From contig NZ_AP022613.1 in NCBI RefSeq assembly GCF_010730195.1, positions 2,418,001-2,482,000 on the forward strand: a DNA stretch of 64,000 nt, written 5' to 3'. The notes below the pieces were generated by a model. That model was given only the letters and a program-made list of their open reading frames with translations. It searched no databases and was not told the origin of the DNA. Source of the stretch: Mycobacterium conspicuum. GTDB taxonomy: Bacteria; Actinomycetota; Actinomycetes; Mycobacteriales; Mycobacteriaceae. Positions 1-13,100 of the stretch are shown here, one piece after another; position 1 is the stretch's first letter, and every line of letters begins with the position of its first letter. A program made the position numbers and the translations under genes.

Positions 1-1
1 C

Positions 2-1183
2 TCCGACGAGGCCGTGATCGAGGCGCGGTCGCGGCTGAACCCGGCGGCCGGGAGGATGCTCAGCGCGCTGTGGGTGGCCCCCACGGCCCAGCTGGTGTTG
101 ATCGTTCACCACCTGGCCGTCGACGGGGTGTCCTGGCGCATCCTGCTGGAGGACCTCAACCTCGCCTGGGTCCAGCATCGCGGCGGACAACAGGTGGTGT
201 TGCCGGCGCCGAGGACGTCGTTCTCCCGGTGGGCGTCGCTGTTGGCGGAGTGCGCGCGCCGACCGGACGTCGTGGCGCAGGCGTCGGCGTGGCAGCGCAT
301 CGCCGCCATTCCCGCGACGCTGCCGGCGGTGCGCCCCGAGTCGGACACCCAGGTGAACGCCGGGACCTTCTCGATGTCCCTGGACCCCGAGACGACCCGC
401 ACGCTGCTCGGCGAGGTGCCGGCGGCGTTCCACGCGGGGTTGCAGGACATCCTGCTGATCGCCTTCGCCCTGGCGTGTGCGGAATTCCTGGGCACCGGCG
501 GGGCGCCGCTCAGTATCGATGTGGAGGGCCACGGGCGCCACGAGGAACTGGCCGCCTCGACCGAACACGGCGAGCACATGGACCTGTCGCGCACGGTGGG
601 CTGGTTCACCACCAAATACCCGGTGGCGCTGCGCGTGGGCGCGCTGGACTGGGCGCAGGTCACGGCGGGTGACGCGGCGTTGGGGGCGGTGATCAAGGAT
701 GCCAAGGAGCAGCTGCGCGCCCTGCCGGACGGCGTCACCTACGGCCTGCTGCGCTATCTCAATCCCGACGTCACGGACCTCGACGTGGCGGGCACGGACC
801 CGCCGATCGGGTTCAACTACCTGGGGCGGATGGGCTCGGCGGACGGCGAGCTCTCCGGCGATGTGTGGGAGATCAGCCCGGGCGGGTGGTCGGTCACCGG
901 CGTTGCCGCGGCCATCCCCATGCCGCTGGCGCACACCGTCGAACTCAACGCGGGCACCATCAACACCGACGGCGGGCCGCAGTTGCGGGCCAGCTGGACG
1001 TGGGCGCCCTCGATCCTCAATCAGGCGCAGGTCAGCCGGTTGAACGGGTTGTGGTTCGACGCGCTCGCCGGCATCTGCGCGCATGTGCGAGGCGGCGGGG
1101 GCGGTCTGACGCCGTCCGATATCGCTGTTGGCCTGAGCCAGCAGCAGATCGACGAGCTACAGCGGCAATATGCGGATAGCTGA
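2..1183 (+). CDS. NRPS subunit, 3' end only (epimerization domain)
   Basis: The last 393 residues of a non-ribosomal peptide synthetase whose 5' part lies outside the window. What remains is an epimerization (E) domain entered about 90 residues in. It keeps the active-site HHLAVDG motif followed by VSWRILLEDL, and later GWFTTKYPV and GFNYLGR, all typical of E domains. E domains convert the carrier-bound L-residue to its D-form, so this subunit should deliver a D-configured intermediate to the next one. It is closely similar to the internal E domain at about 10,970-12,090. The protein stops at TGA 1181-1183, 14 nt inside the next NRPS gene. The tail (SQQQIDELQRQYADS) matches the internal E-C linker SQQQLDELARRYDIAD up to the stop, so the two genes look like one reading frame that has been split. 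Confidence 0.93.
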   Translation, partial: SDEAVIEARSRLNPAAGRMLSALWVAPTAQLVLIVHHLAVDGVSWRILLEDLNLAWVQHRGGQQVVLPAPRTSFSRWASLLAECARRPDVVAQASAWQRIAAIPATLPAVRPESDTQVNAGTFSMSLDPETTRTLLGEVPAAFHAGLQDILLIAFALACAEFLGTGGAPLSIDVEGHGRHEELAASTEHGEHMDLSRTVGWFTTKYPVALRVGALDWAQVTAGDAALGAVIKDAKEQLRALPDGVTYGLLRYLNPDVTDLDVAGTDPPIGFNYLGRMGSADGELSGDVWEISPGGWSVTGVAAAIPMPLAHTVELNAGTINTDGGPQLRASWTWAPSILNQAQVSRLNGLWFDALAGICAHVRGGGGGLTPSDIAVGLSQQQIDELQRQYADS

Positions 1184-4100
1184 CGTACTGCCGTTGACCC
1201 CCCTGCAGCAGGGGCTGCTGTTCCACGCCAGCACGGCGCAGGGTGACGACGATCTGTACGCGGTGCAACTCGACATCACGCTGAGCGGCCGGCTCGATCA
1301 GCACCGGCTGCACGAGGCCGTGCACACCCTGGTAACTCGCCATCCCAACCTGGTGGCCCGGTTTTCCGACAAGTTCGAGCAGCCGGTGCAGATCATCCCG
1401 GCCGATCCGGACGCGCCCTGGCGGTACGTCGACCTCAGCGGTGACGGCCCGCATCTCGATCCGCAGATCGAGCAGCTCTGCGCCGAGGAACGCGCGGCGG
1501 TCTGCGACATCGCGCACCAGGCGGCGTCCCGGGCGCTGTTGATCCGCATCGCCGACGACCAGCACCGGTTCGTACTGACGAATCACCACATCGTGCTGGA
1601 CGGCTGGTCGCTGCCGATCCTGCTGGGGGAGATCTTCGCCAGCTATCACGGGCAATGGCTGCCGGCCGCGGTGCCGTATCGCCGGTTCGTCGCCTGGCTG
1701 ACCGGTCGTGACGTCGACGCGGCCCGCACGGCGTGGGGTCAGGTGCTGTCCGGCTTCGAGACACCCACCCTGGTGAGCCCGCCCGGACGGCTGGCGTCGG
1801 GGCGGCGCGGCGTCGCGTCGTTTCGGCTGCCCGAACAGACCACGCAGGCCGTCAGCGAGCTGGCGCGCTCCCAGCACACCACCGTCAGCACCGTGCTGCA
1901 GGCGGCCTTCGCGCAGGTGCTGATGTGGCTGACCGGTCAGCCCGACGTCGCCTTCGGCACGACGGTCTCGGGCCGGCCCGCCGAGGTGGCCGGCGCGGAC
2001 TCCATGGTGGGCCTGTTCATCAACACCGTGCCGGTGCGGGCGCACATCACCGCGGCAACCACCACCGCTGACCTGCTGGGCCAGCTGCACGGCGCCCACA
2101 ACGCCGTCCTCGACCACCAGCACCTCGCGCTCAGCGAAATCCACCGCGTCGCCGGCCAGGACCACCTGTTCGACACCTTCTTCGTCTACGAGAACTACCC
2201 GCTCGACGCGTCCGCGTTAGCGGGCACCGACGGGCTGGCCGTCACCGAGTTCATCCACCGCGAATACAACCACTACCCGCTGGCCGTCCAGGCGATGCCG
2301 GACAGCGAACTGCGGCTGCGCATCGAATTCGACACCGACATCTTCGACGCGGCCGACGTGGAAACCCTGGTCGGACGCTTCGAGCGGGTGTTGGCGGCGA
2401 TGACCGCGGACCCGCAGCGGCGGCTGTCGGCGGGCGACGTGCTCAGCGAGGCCGAGCACGCCCGGTTGGACGAGTGGGGCAACCGGGCCGCATTGGCCCG
2501 CACGCCGGGGCGCACGCCGATGACCATTCCGGCCGCCTTCGCCGCGCAGGCGGCGCGCATACCGGAGGCGGTGGCCGTGACCTTCGAGGGTGCATCGCTG
2601 ACCTACCGGGAGCTCGACGACGGCGCGGACCGGTTGGCGCGGCTGCTGGCCGGCCGCGGGGTGGGTCCGGGGCAGCGGGTGGCGTTGTTGTTGCCGCGCT
2701 CGGCCGACGCGATCGTGGCGATGCTGGCGGTGAGCAAGACCGGGGCGACGTACGTGCCGATCGACCCGTCCGTGCCGGCCGCGCGGATGCAGTTCGTGTT
2801 GGGTGACGCCGCGCCGACCGCCGCGGTCACCACCGCCGCGCTGGCCGAGCGGCTGAGCGAGCAGAACCTGTGGGTAGTAGATATTGCCGATCCGTCGACC
2901 GACGGCCAGCCCGGCGCCGCGCCGGCCGGGCCGACCCCGGACGACGTCGCGTACCTCATCTACACCTCGGGCACCACGGGCACGCCGAAGGGCGTGGCGA
3001 TCCCGCACCGCAACGTGACGCGGCTGCTGGAGACCCTGGACAACGAGATGGGCTTGGCCGGGCAGGTGTGGTCGCAGTGCCATTCGCTGGCGTTCGACTT
3101 TTCGGTGTGGGAGATCTGGGGCGCGCTGCTGTACGGCGGGCGGGTGGTCGTGGTGCCCGATCCCGTGGTGCGCTCGGCGGAGGACCTGCACGCGCTGCTG
3201 GTCGCCGAGCGGGTCACGTCGCTGAGCCAGACCCCGTCGGCGTTCTATGCGCTGCAGGCCGCCGACGCAGCGCACCCCGAGCAGGGCGCCCGGCTTGCGC
3301 TGCAGGCGGTGGTGTTCGGCGGCGAGGCGCTCGAACCGCAACGCCTGCGCACCTGGCTGGACCATCACCCCGCGGCGCCGCGGCTGATCAACATGTACGG
3401 CATCACCGAGACGACGGTGCACGCCTCGTTCCGCGAGATCGTCGCCGGCGACGTGGACAGCGCGGTAAGCCCCATCGGAGTGCCGCTGGCCCACCTGGGC
3501 TTCTTCGTGCTGGATCGGTGGCTGCGGGCGGTGCCGCCGGGCGTGGTGGGCGAGCTGTACGTCGCCGGCGCCGGATTGGCCGACGGCTACATCGGCCGCG
3601 CCGGGTTGAGCTCCACCCGGTTCGTGGCGTGCCCGTTCGGCGAGCCCGGCACCCGCATGTATCGCACCGGCGACCTGGCGTGGTGGGGTGCCGACGGGCA
3701 GCTGCGCTACGTCGGGCGCGCCGACGAGCAGGTCAAGATCCGCGGATACCGCATCGAGCTCGGCGAGATCCAGGCCGCACTCAACGGGCTGGACGGCGTC
3801 GAGCAGGCGGTGGTGATCGCCCGCGAGGACCGCCCCGGCGACAAGCGCCTGGTGGGTTATGTCACCGGCACCGTCGACCCGGCTTCGGCGCGCGCCGCGC
3901 TGGGCGAGCGGCTGCCGACCTACATGGTGCCGACCGCGATCGTGGTGCTGGCGGCGATGCCGTTGACGGTCAACGGCAAGATCGACGTCCGCGCGCTGCC
4001 CGCGCCGGAATACCAGGACGCCGGCCAATACCGGGCCCCGACCAACGCGGTCGAGGAGGTGCTGGCCGGAATCTATGGCCAGGTGCTGGGCGTGCAGCCG

Positions 4101-7100
4101 CCGAAACTGGTCGGGGTCGACGAGTCGTTCTTCGACCTGGGCGGCGACTCGCTGTCGGCGATGCGGCTGATCGCCGCCGTCAACGCCGCCCTGGACACCG
4201 GCCTTTCGGTGCGCGCCGTGTTCGAGTCGCCCACAGTCGCGCAGCTGGCGACCCACATCGGCGGCGAGGAGGGCCGGCTGGATCCCCTCGTGCCGTGGCC
4301 GGCCGAAGAGCGGCCCGACGTGGTTCCGTTGTCGTTCGCTCAGAGCCGGCTGTGGTTCATCGACCAGTTCCAGGGCCCGTCACCGATCTACAACATGCCC
4401 GTGGCGTTGCGGTTGCGCGGGCACCTCGACGCCGAGGCGCTCGGCGCGGCGATCGGCGACGTGGTGCACCGCCAGGAGGCCCTGCGCACGCTGTTCCCGT
4501 CGGTGGATGGGGTCCCGCGGCAGCTGGTGGTACCCGCCGAGGAAGCCGATTTCGGCTGGGAAGTCGTCGATGCCACCGACTGGTCGGAAGACCAACTGGC
4601 CGAGGCCATCGACGCCGTGGTGAGTCACCCGTTCGATCTGGCCACCGAGATCCCGTTGCGGGCAAGGCTTTTCCGGCTCGCCGACGACGAACACGTGTAC
4701 GTGGCCGTCATGCACCACATCGCCGCCGACGGCTCGTCGATCACACCACTGGTGCGCGACACCGGGGTCGCCTACGTCAGCCGGTGCGTGGGGCAGGCCC
4801 CCGACTGGGCGGATCTGGCGGTGCAGTACGTCGACTTCACCCTGTGGCAGCGCGCGCAGCTGGGGGACATCGGCGACAGCGACAGCCGCATCGCCGCGCA
4901 GCTGGCCTACTGGGAAGACGCCCTGGCCGGCATGCCCGAGCACCTGCAGCTGCCCACCGATCGCCCCTACCCACCGGTCGCCGACTACGGCGGCGCCACC
5001 GTGGCGGTGGATTGGCCGGCCGAGCTGCAGCAGCGGATCGCACAGGTGGCCCTCGAGCACAACGCGACGTCCTTCATGTTGGTCCAGGCCGCGCTGGCGG
5101 TGCTGCTGTCGAAGCTGAGCGCCAGCAGCGAGGTGGCGGTGGGATTCCCGATCGCCGGGCGCAGCGATCCCGCCCTCGACGAGTTGGTGGGCTTCTTCGT
5201 CAACACCCTGGTGCTGCGCGCCGATCTCGCCGGCGACCCCACCGTCGCGGACGTGCTGGCCCAGGTGCGCCGGCGCAGCCTGGCCGCCTACGAAAACCAG
5301 GACGTGCCGTTCGAGGTCCTAGTGGAGCGGCTCAACCCCACCCGCAGCCTGACCCATCACCCGCTGGTGCAGGTCATGTTGGCCTGGCAGAACTGGCACG
5401 ACCGCGGTCCCGTCGACCCCGCCGTCGGGTTGGCGCTGGGCGACCTGCAGGTCACCCAGCTGCCGCTGGACACCCGCACCGCCCGCATGGACGTGTCGAT
5501 CTCGGTGGCCGAACGGTGGAGCGAGGCCGGCGACCCCGCCGGGATGAGCGGCGCGGTGGAATTCCGCACCGACGTGTTCGACGCCGAGACGATCGAGACC
5601 CTGGTGACACGGTTGGAGCGGGTGTTGGTCGCCATGACCACCGACCCGAAGCAGCGGTTGTCGTCGATCGATGTGCTCGACGAGGCCGAGCGGATCCGGT
5701 TGGACGAGCTGGGCAACCGCGCGGTGTTGACGCGGCCGGCGCCGGTCGCGGTGTCGGTTCCGACGTTGTTCGCCGAGCAGGTGGCCCGCGCCCCGGACGC
5801 GGTGGCGGTCACGTTCGACGGCCAGTCGATGACCTACCGCGAACTCGATGCGGCGGCAGATCGGTTCGCGCACTTGCTATTTGGGCACGGCGTCCGCCCC
5901 GGCGCGCGGGTGGCGCTGCTGCTGGACCGTTCGGCGCAGGCCGTCGTCGCGATGCTGGCGGCGCTGAAAACCGGGGCCGCCTACCTGGCGATCGACCCGG
6001 CGCTGCCTTCGGCGCGGATGGAATTCATGCTCGACGACGCGGCCCCGACCGTCGTCATCACCACGGCGGAGCTGCGGTCGCGGCTGGACGGCTGCGATAT
6101 CGCGGTCATCGATCTCGATGCGGCATCCGCCCTCGAGCCCCAACCCGGCATCGCCTTGCCGGCGGCGGCTCCCGACGACATCGCCTACCTCATCTACACC
6201 TCGGGCACCACCGGCACGCCCAAGGGGGTGGCGGTCACCCACGCCAACCTGGCGCACCTGCCGGAGTCGACGCCGGCCGACCTGCCTGCGGCGCAGGTGT
6301 GGACGCAATGCCACTCCTACGCGTTCGACTTCTCGGTGTGGGAGATCTGGGCCGCGCTGCTGGGCGGGGGACGGCTGGTGGTGGTGCCCGACTGCGTGGT
6401 GCACTCACCCGACGACTTCCACGACCTGCTGATCGCGGAACGGGTCAACGTGCTCACCCAGACCCCGTCGGCGGTGAACGCGTTGTCCCCGCGGGGGCTC
6501 GAGTCGGTGGCGGTGCTGCTCGGCGGCGAGGCCTGCACGCCCGAGGTGGTGGACCAGTGGGCGCCCGGTCGGGTCGTCATCAACGCCTACGGCCCCACCG
6601 AGGCGACGGTGTATGCGGCGATGAGCGCGCCACTGACGGCGGGGTCGGCGGGCGCCGGGGCGGCGCCGATCGGATCGCCGCCGTCGACCGCGGCGGTGTT
6701 CGTCCTCGACGAGTTCTTACAACCGGTGCCGACGGGCGTGACCGGTGAGCTGTATGTGGCCGGCCGCGGCGTCGCCGTCGGATACCTGGGCCGGGCCGAC
6801 CTGACCGCGGCACGGTTCGTGGCCTCCCCGTTCGGCAGGCCCGGGGAACGCATGTACCGCACCGGGGACCTGGTCCGGTGGCGACCCGACGGTCAGCTGC
6901 AATACCTCGGGCGCGCCGACGAGCAGGTCAAGATCCGCGGGTACCGCATCGAGCCCGGCGAAGTCCAGGCCGCGTTGGCCGGGCTGGACGGCGTCGAGCA
7001 GGCGGTGGTGATCGCCCGCGAGGACCGCCCCGGCGACAAACGCCTGGTGGGTTACGTCACCGGCCCGGTCGAGCCCGCTGCCGCGCGCGCGGCGCTGGCC

Positions 7101-10100
7101 GACCGGCTGCCGCCGTACATGGTGCCCTCCGCGATCGTGATGCTCGAGGCGCTGCCGTTGACGGTCAACGGCAAACTCGACAAGCGGGCCCTGCCGGCGC
7201 CGGATTACCAGGACATCGGCCAGTACCGCGCGCCGGCCACGCTCACCGAGGAGATTCTGACCGGCGTCTACTCGCACGTGCTGGGCGTGCCGCGGGTCGG
7301 GGTGGACGACTCGTTCTTCGACCTGGGTGGCGACTCGCTGTCGGCGATGCGGCTGATCGCCGCCGTCAACGCCGCCCTGGACACCGGCCTTTCGGTGCGC
7401 GCCGTGTTCGAGTCGCCCACGGTCGCGCAGTTGGCGCCCCGCATCGGCCGGGACGACGCCCGCCTGGAGCCGCTGACGTCGGGGTCCGCCGCGCAGCGGC
7501 CCGAGGTGATTCCGCTGTCGTTCGCCCAGAGCCGGCTGTGGTTCATCGACCAGTTCCAGGGGCCCTCGCCGATCTACAACCTCCCGTTGGCGTTGCGGTT
7601 GCGCGGGCATCTGGATGCCGACGCGCTCGGCGCCGCGCTGACCGATGTGGTGGGCCGCCAGGAGAGCCTGCGGACGTTGTTCCCGGCGGTCGAGGGGATC
7701 CCGCGGCAGCTGGTGGTGCCCGTCGAGCACGCCGACTTCGGCTGGGAGGTCGTGGACGCCACCGGCTGGTCGCAGGCCCAGCTGGGGGAGGCCATCGACG
7801 CCGTGGTCCGCCACCCGTTCGATCTGGCCACCGAAATCCCCATGCGGGCAAGGCTTTTCCGGCTCGCCGACGACGACCACGTGTACGTCGCGGTGATGCA
7901 CCACATCGCCGCCGACGGCTGGTCGGTCAACCCGTTGGTGAACGACACGGCGGTGGCCTACGCCAGCCGGTGTGTGGGGCAGGCCCCCGGCTGGGCCGAT
8001 CTGGCGGTGCAGTACGTCGATTACACGCTGTGGCAGCGCGCGCAGCTGGGGGACATCGGCGACAGCGACAGCCGCATCGCCGCGCAGCTGGCCTACTGGG
8101 AGGACGCCCTGGCCGGCATGCCCGAGCACCTGCAGCTGCCCACCGATCGGCCCTACCCGCCGGTCGCCGATTATCGGGGCGCCACGGTGCTGGTCAACTG
8201 GCCGGCCGAGTTGCAGCAGCGGGTGGCGCAGGTGGCCCGCGAGCACAACGCGACGCCGTTCATGGTGGTCCAGGCCGGCCTGGCGGTGCTGCTGTCGGCG
8301 CTGAGCGCCAGCCGCGACGTCGCCGTGGGATTCCCGATCGCCGGGCGCAGCGACGCCGCGCTGGATGAGTTGGTGGGCTTTTTCGTCAACACCTTGGTGC
8401 TGCGGGTGGACCTGGCCGGGGATCCCAGCGTCGCCGATCTGCTGGCGCAGGTGCGTCGGCGCAGCCTGGCCGCCTACGAGCACCAGGACGTGCCGTTCGA
8501 GGTGCTGGTGGAGCGGCTCAAGCCGACCCGCAGCCTGACCCATCACCCGCTGGTGCAGGTCATGCTGGCCTGGCAGAACTTCGCCTGGCAGGACACCGAC
8601 GCCGCCGGGCTGGCCCTGGGTGATCTGCAGGTCACGCCGTTGCCGGTGGACACCCGCACCGCGCGCGTCGACCTGACCATCAACCTCGCCGAACGCTTCA
8701 GCGAGGCCGGCGAACCCGCGGGGATCGGCGGGCTGGTGGAATTCCGCACCGACGTCTTCGACCCGGAGACCATCGACGCCTTGATCGGGCGGTTGCAGCG
8801 GGTCTTGCAGGCGATGACCGCGGATCCGGAGCGGCGGCTGTCGTCGGTGGAGGTGCTCGACGACGCCGAGCTGGCGCGGTTGGAGCGGTGGGGCAACCGC
8901 CCGGCGTTGATGCGGCAGCCGGCGAGCCCGTTGCTGTCGATTCCGGTCGCCTTCGCCGCACAGGTGGAGCGCACGCCGGACGCGCTGGCCGTGACCTTCG
9001 AGGGCGCGTCGATGAGCTACCGCGAGCTCGACGCCGGCGCGAACCGGTTGGCGCGGGTGCTGGCCGGCCGCGGGGTGGGTCCGGGGCAGCGGGTGGCGTT
9101 GTTGTTGCCGCGCTCGGCCGAGGCGATCGTGGCGATGCTGGCGGTGACCAAGACCGGGGCGGCGTACGTGCCGATCGACCCGACGGTGCCGGCGGCGCGA
9201 CTGCAGTTCGTGTTGGCTGACGCCGCCCCGATCGCCGCGGTGACCACCGCCGCGCTGGCCGAGCGGTTGCGCGAGCAGAACCTGTGGGTCCTAGACATCT
9301 CGGATATTGCCGATCCGTCGACCGACGGCCAGCCCGGCGCTGCGCCGGCCGGGCCGACCCCGGACGACGTCGCGTACATCATCTACACCTCGGGCACCAC
9401 GGGCACGCCGAAGGGCGTGGCGATCCCGCACCGCAACGTGACCCGGCTGTTGGACACCCTGGACGTGGACGTGGAGTTGGCGGGACAGGTGTGGTCGCAG
9501 TGCCATTCGCTGGCGTTCGACTTTTCGGTGTGGGAGATCTGGGGCGCGCTGCTGTACGGCGGGCGGCTGGTGGTGGTGCCCGACCCGGTGGTGCGCTCGC
9601 CGGAGGACCTGCACGCGCTGCTGGTCGCCGAACAGGTCAGCGTGTTGAGCCAGACGCCGTCGGCGTTCTATGCGTTGCAGACCGCCGACACCATGCAGCC
9701 GGAGCTGGCCGGCCAGCTCAAGCTGGAGGCCGTGGTGTTCGGCGGCGAAGCGCTGGAACCGCAGCGGCTGCGCGGATGGCTGGACAATCATCCGGGATCA
9801 CCGCGGCTGATCAACATGTACGGCATCACCGAGACGACGGTGCACGCCTCGTTCCGGGAGATCTTCGCCGACGACGCCAACGCCACCGTCAGCCCCATCG
9901 GGGTGCCGCTGGCGCACCTGGGCTTCTTCGTGCTTGACGGCTGGTTACGGCCGGTGCCGCAGGGCGTGGTGGGCGAGCTGTACGTCGCCGGCGCCGGATT
10001 GGCCGACGGCTACATCGGCCGGGCGGGATTGACCGCGACGCGGTTTGTCGCCGGCCCGTTCGGTCCGCCTGGGACCCGGATGTATCGCACCGGCGACCTG

Positions 10101-13100
10101 GCGTGGTGGGGCGCCGACGGTCAACTCCGCTACGTCGGGCGCGCCGACGAGCAGGTCAAGATCCGCGGGTACCGCATCGAGCTGGGTGAAATCCAGGCGG
10201 CACTGGCATCGCTCGACGGGGTGACGCAGGCGGTGGTGATCGTCCGCGAGGACCGCCCCGGTGACAAGCGCCTGGTCGGGTACGTGACCGGCACCGCCGA
10301 CCCGGCCTCGGCGCGCGCCGCGCTGGCCGAGCGGCTGCCCACGTACATGGTGCCGGCCGCCGTGGTGGTCATCGACGCGCTGCCGTTGACGGTCAACGGC
10401 AAGCTCGACACCCGCGCCCTGCCGGCACCGGAGTACCAGGACGTCGACCGCTACCGCGCCCCGTCCGACGCGGTGGAAGAGGTGCTTGCCGACATCTACG
10501 CGCAGGTGCTCGGGCTGGAGCGGGTCGGGGTCGACGAGTCGTTCTTCGAGCTGGGCGGGGACAGCATCCTGTCGATGCAGGTCGTGGCGCGCGCCCGGGC
10601 CGCCGGGGTGCTGTGCCGGCCACGCGACATCTTCGTCGAGCAGTCCGTGGCCCGGCTGGCCCGGGTGGCCGGCGTGGTCGACGGGGACGCCGACGTGAGC
10701 GACGAGGGCCTCGGCCCGGTGGTGGCCACCCCGATCATGTGCTGGCTGCACGGCGTCGAAGGGCCGGTCGACCAGTTCAACCAGACGGTGCTGGTGCAGG
10801 CGCCGGTGGGGGTGACCGAGGCCGATGTGCTAGCGGTGTTGCAGGCCGTGCTGGATCGGCATGCCATGCTGCGGCTGCGGGTCGACGAGGACGCCGGGGG
10901 CTGGTCGTTGACGGTGCCCGAGGCGGGGTCGGTGGATGCCCGCGACTGCCTGCGCGCGGTGCAAACGTTGTCCGACGAGGCCGTCATCGAGGCCCGCTCG
11001 CGGTTGAACCCGGCGGCCGGGGTGATGCTGAGCGCGCTGTGGGTGGCGCCCACGGCCCAGCTGGTGCTGATCGTTCACCACCTGGCCGTCGACGGGGTGT
11101 CGTGGCGAATCCTGTTGGAAGACTTCAACATTGCGTGGGCTCAGCATCGCGCCGGTCAGCAGGTGGTGTTGCCGGCGCCGGCCACGTCATTCTCCCGGTG
11201 GGCGTCGCTGTTGGCCGAGCACGCCTGCCGCCCGGAGGTGGTGGAGCAGGCGGAGGTGTGGCGGCAGGTCGCCGCGGTGCCCGCGGTGCTGCCCGCGGTG
11301 CGCCCCGACGTGGACACGTTCGCCACCGCCGGGCAGCTGTCGATGGAGCTGGACACCGAAACCACCCGCCTGCTGCTCGGCGAGGTGCCGACCGCATTCC
11401 ACGCCGGCATCCACGACATCTTGTTGATCGCCTTCGGCTTGGCGCTGGCCGAGTTTATGGGCACCCGTGGCGCCCCGATCGGCATCGACGTGGAAGGCCA
11501 TGGGCGCCAAGAGGATTCGGTATCGCCGAACGACCACACGGACCTGTCGCGCACGGTGGGGTGGTTCACCACCAAGTACCCGGTGGCGTTGGCCGTGGGC
11601 GGCTTGGACTGGGCGGAGGTCACCGCGGGCGGAGCGGCGCTGGGGGCGGTGATCAAGGAGGCCAAGGAGCAGCTGCGGGCCCTGCCCGACGGCCTCACCT
11701 ACGGCTTGCTGCGGTACCTGAACCCGGATGTGCTGAATCTCGAAGCGGCGCAGTCGGATCCGCCGATCGGCTTCAACTACCTCGGGCGCCTCGGCGCCGC
11801 GGCCGATGCCCCGGGCGAGCTGTGGCGGCTCAGCCGGGACGGCGCGTCCGTCGCCGCGGTTGCCACGGCCACCCCGATGCCGCTGATGCACACCGTGGAG
11901 CTCAACGCGGGCACCGTCGAGGACGAGCACGGTCCACAGCTGCGCGCCGGCTGGACGTGGGCGCCGTCGGTTCTCGATCAGGCGCAAATCGGCCGGCTGA
12001 GCCAACTGTGGTTCGACGCCCTCGTCGGCATCTGCGCGCACGTGCGCGGCGGCGGGGGCGGGTTGACGCCCTCCGACGTCCTGCCCGCCCGGCTGAGCCA
12101 GCAGCAGCTCGACGAGCTCGCGCGGCGCTACGACATCGCCGACGTGCTGCCGTTGACCCCGCTGCAGCAGGGGCTGCTGTTCCACGCCAGCTCCGCCCAC
12201 GGCGGCGACGACGTGTATGCCGTGCAGATCGACATCGCGTTGAGCGGCCCGCTGGATCAGCACCGGCTGCGCGATGCGGTGCAGACCGTCGTCAATCGGC
12301 ACCCCAACCTCGCGGCCCTGTTCTCCGCACGGTTCGACGAGGCGGTGCAGATCATCCCGGCCAATCCCGTGCTGCCCTGGCGGTATGTCGATCTCGGCGC
12401 GGCCGCCGGCCCGGACCTGGAAGGCGAGATTCAGCAGGTATGCGCCTCCGAACGCGCCGCGGTCTACGACATGGCCAACCGGCCGCCGCTGCGGGTGGCG
12501 TTGATCCGCACCGCAGAAAACCAGCACCGGTTTGTGCTGACCAACCACCACATCGTGCTGGACGGCTGGTCGCTGCCGATCATGCTCGGCGAAATCTTTG
12601 CCAGCTACTACGGGCAGTGGCTGCCGGCGGCCCCGTCATACCGCAGGTACATCACCTGGCTGGCGGGTCGGGATCGCGGCGCCGCCCGCGCGGTGTGGCG
12701 CGATGCGTTCGCCGGGTTCGACAAGCCCACCATGGTCGGCCCGCCGGATCGGTTCGGGCTGGGGCGCCGCGGCGCCGCGTCGTTCCGGGTCAGCGAGCAG
12801 ACCACGCAGGCCGTCAACGAGCTGGCGCGCTCGCGCCACACCACCGTCAGCACCGTGCTGCAGGCCGCCTGGGCGCAGCTGCTGATGTGGCTCACCGGCC
12901 AGCACGACATCGCGTTCGGCGCCGTCGTCTCGAATCGACCCACGGAGGTGACCGGCGCGGACGCGATGGTGGGCCTGTTGATCAACACGGTGCCGGTGCG
13001 GGCGACCGTCACGCCGACCACCACCACCGCCGATCTGCTGGACCAACTGCAAAGTGCTCATAACCACACCATCGACCATCACCACCTGGGCCTCAGCGAG

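Noticed and set aside
2217..4256. Long open frames antisense to the NRPS (also 6717-8546, 11187-12551 and others)
   Set aside because: They are Arg/His/Gly-rich frames opposite high-GC codons, without domains or ribosome sites.
2870..6748. 1292-codon same-strand alternate frame inside the NRPS (and similar at 10613-13063)
   Set aside because: Composition is Arg/Ala/Gly nonsense; the NRPS frame carries all motifs.
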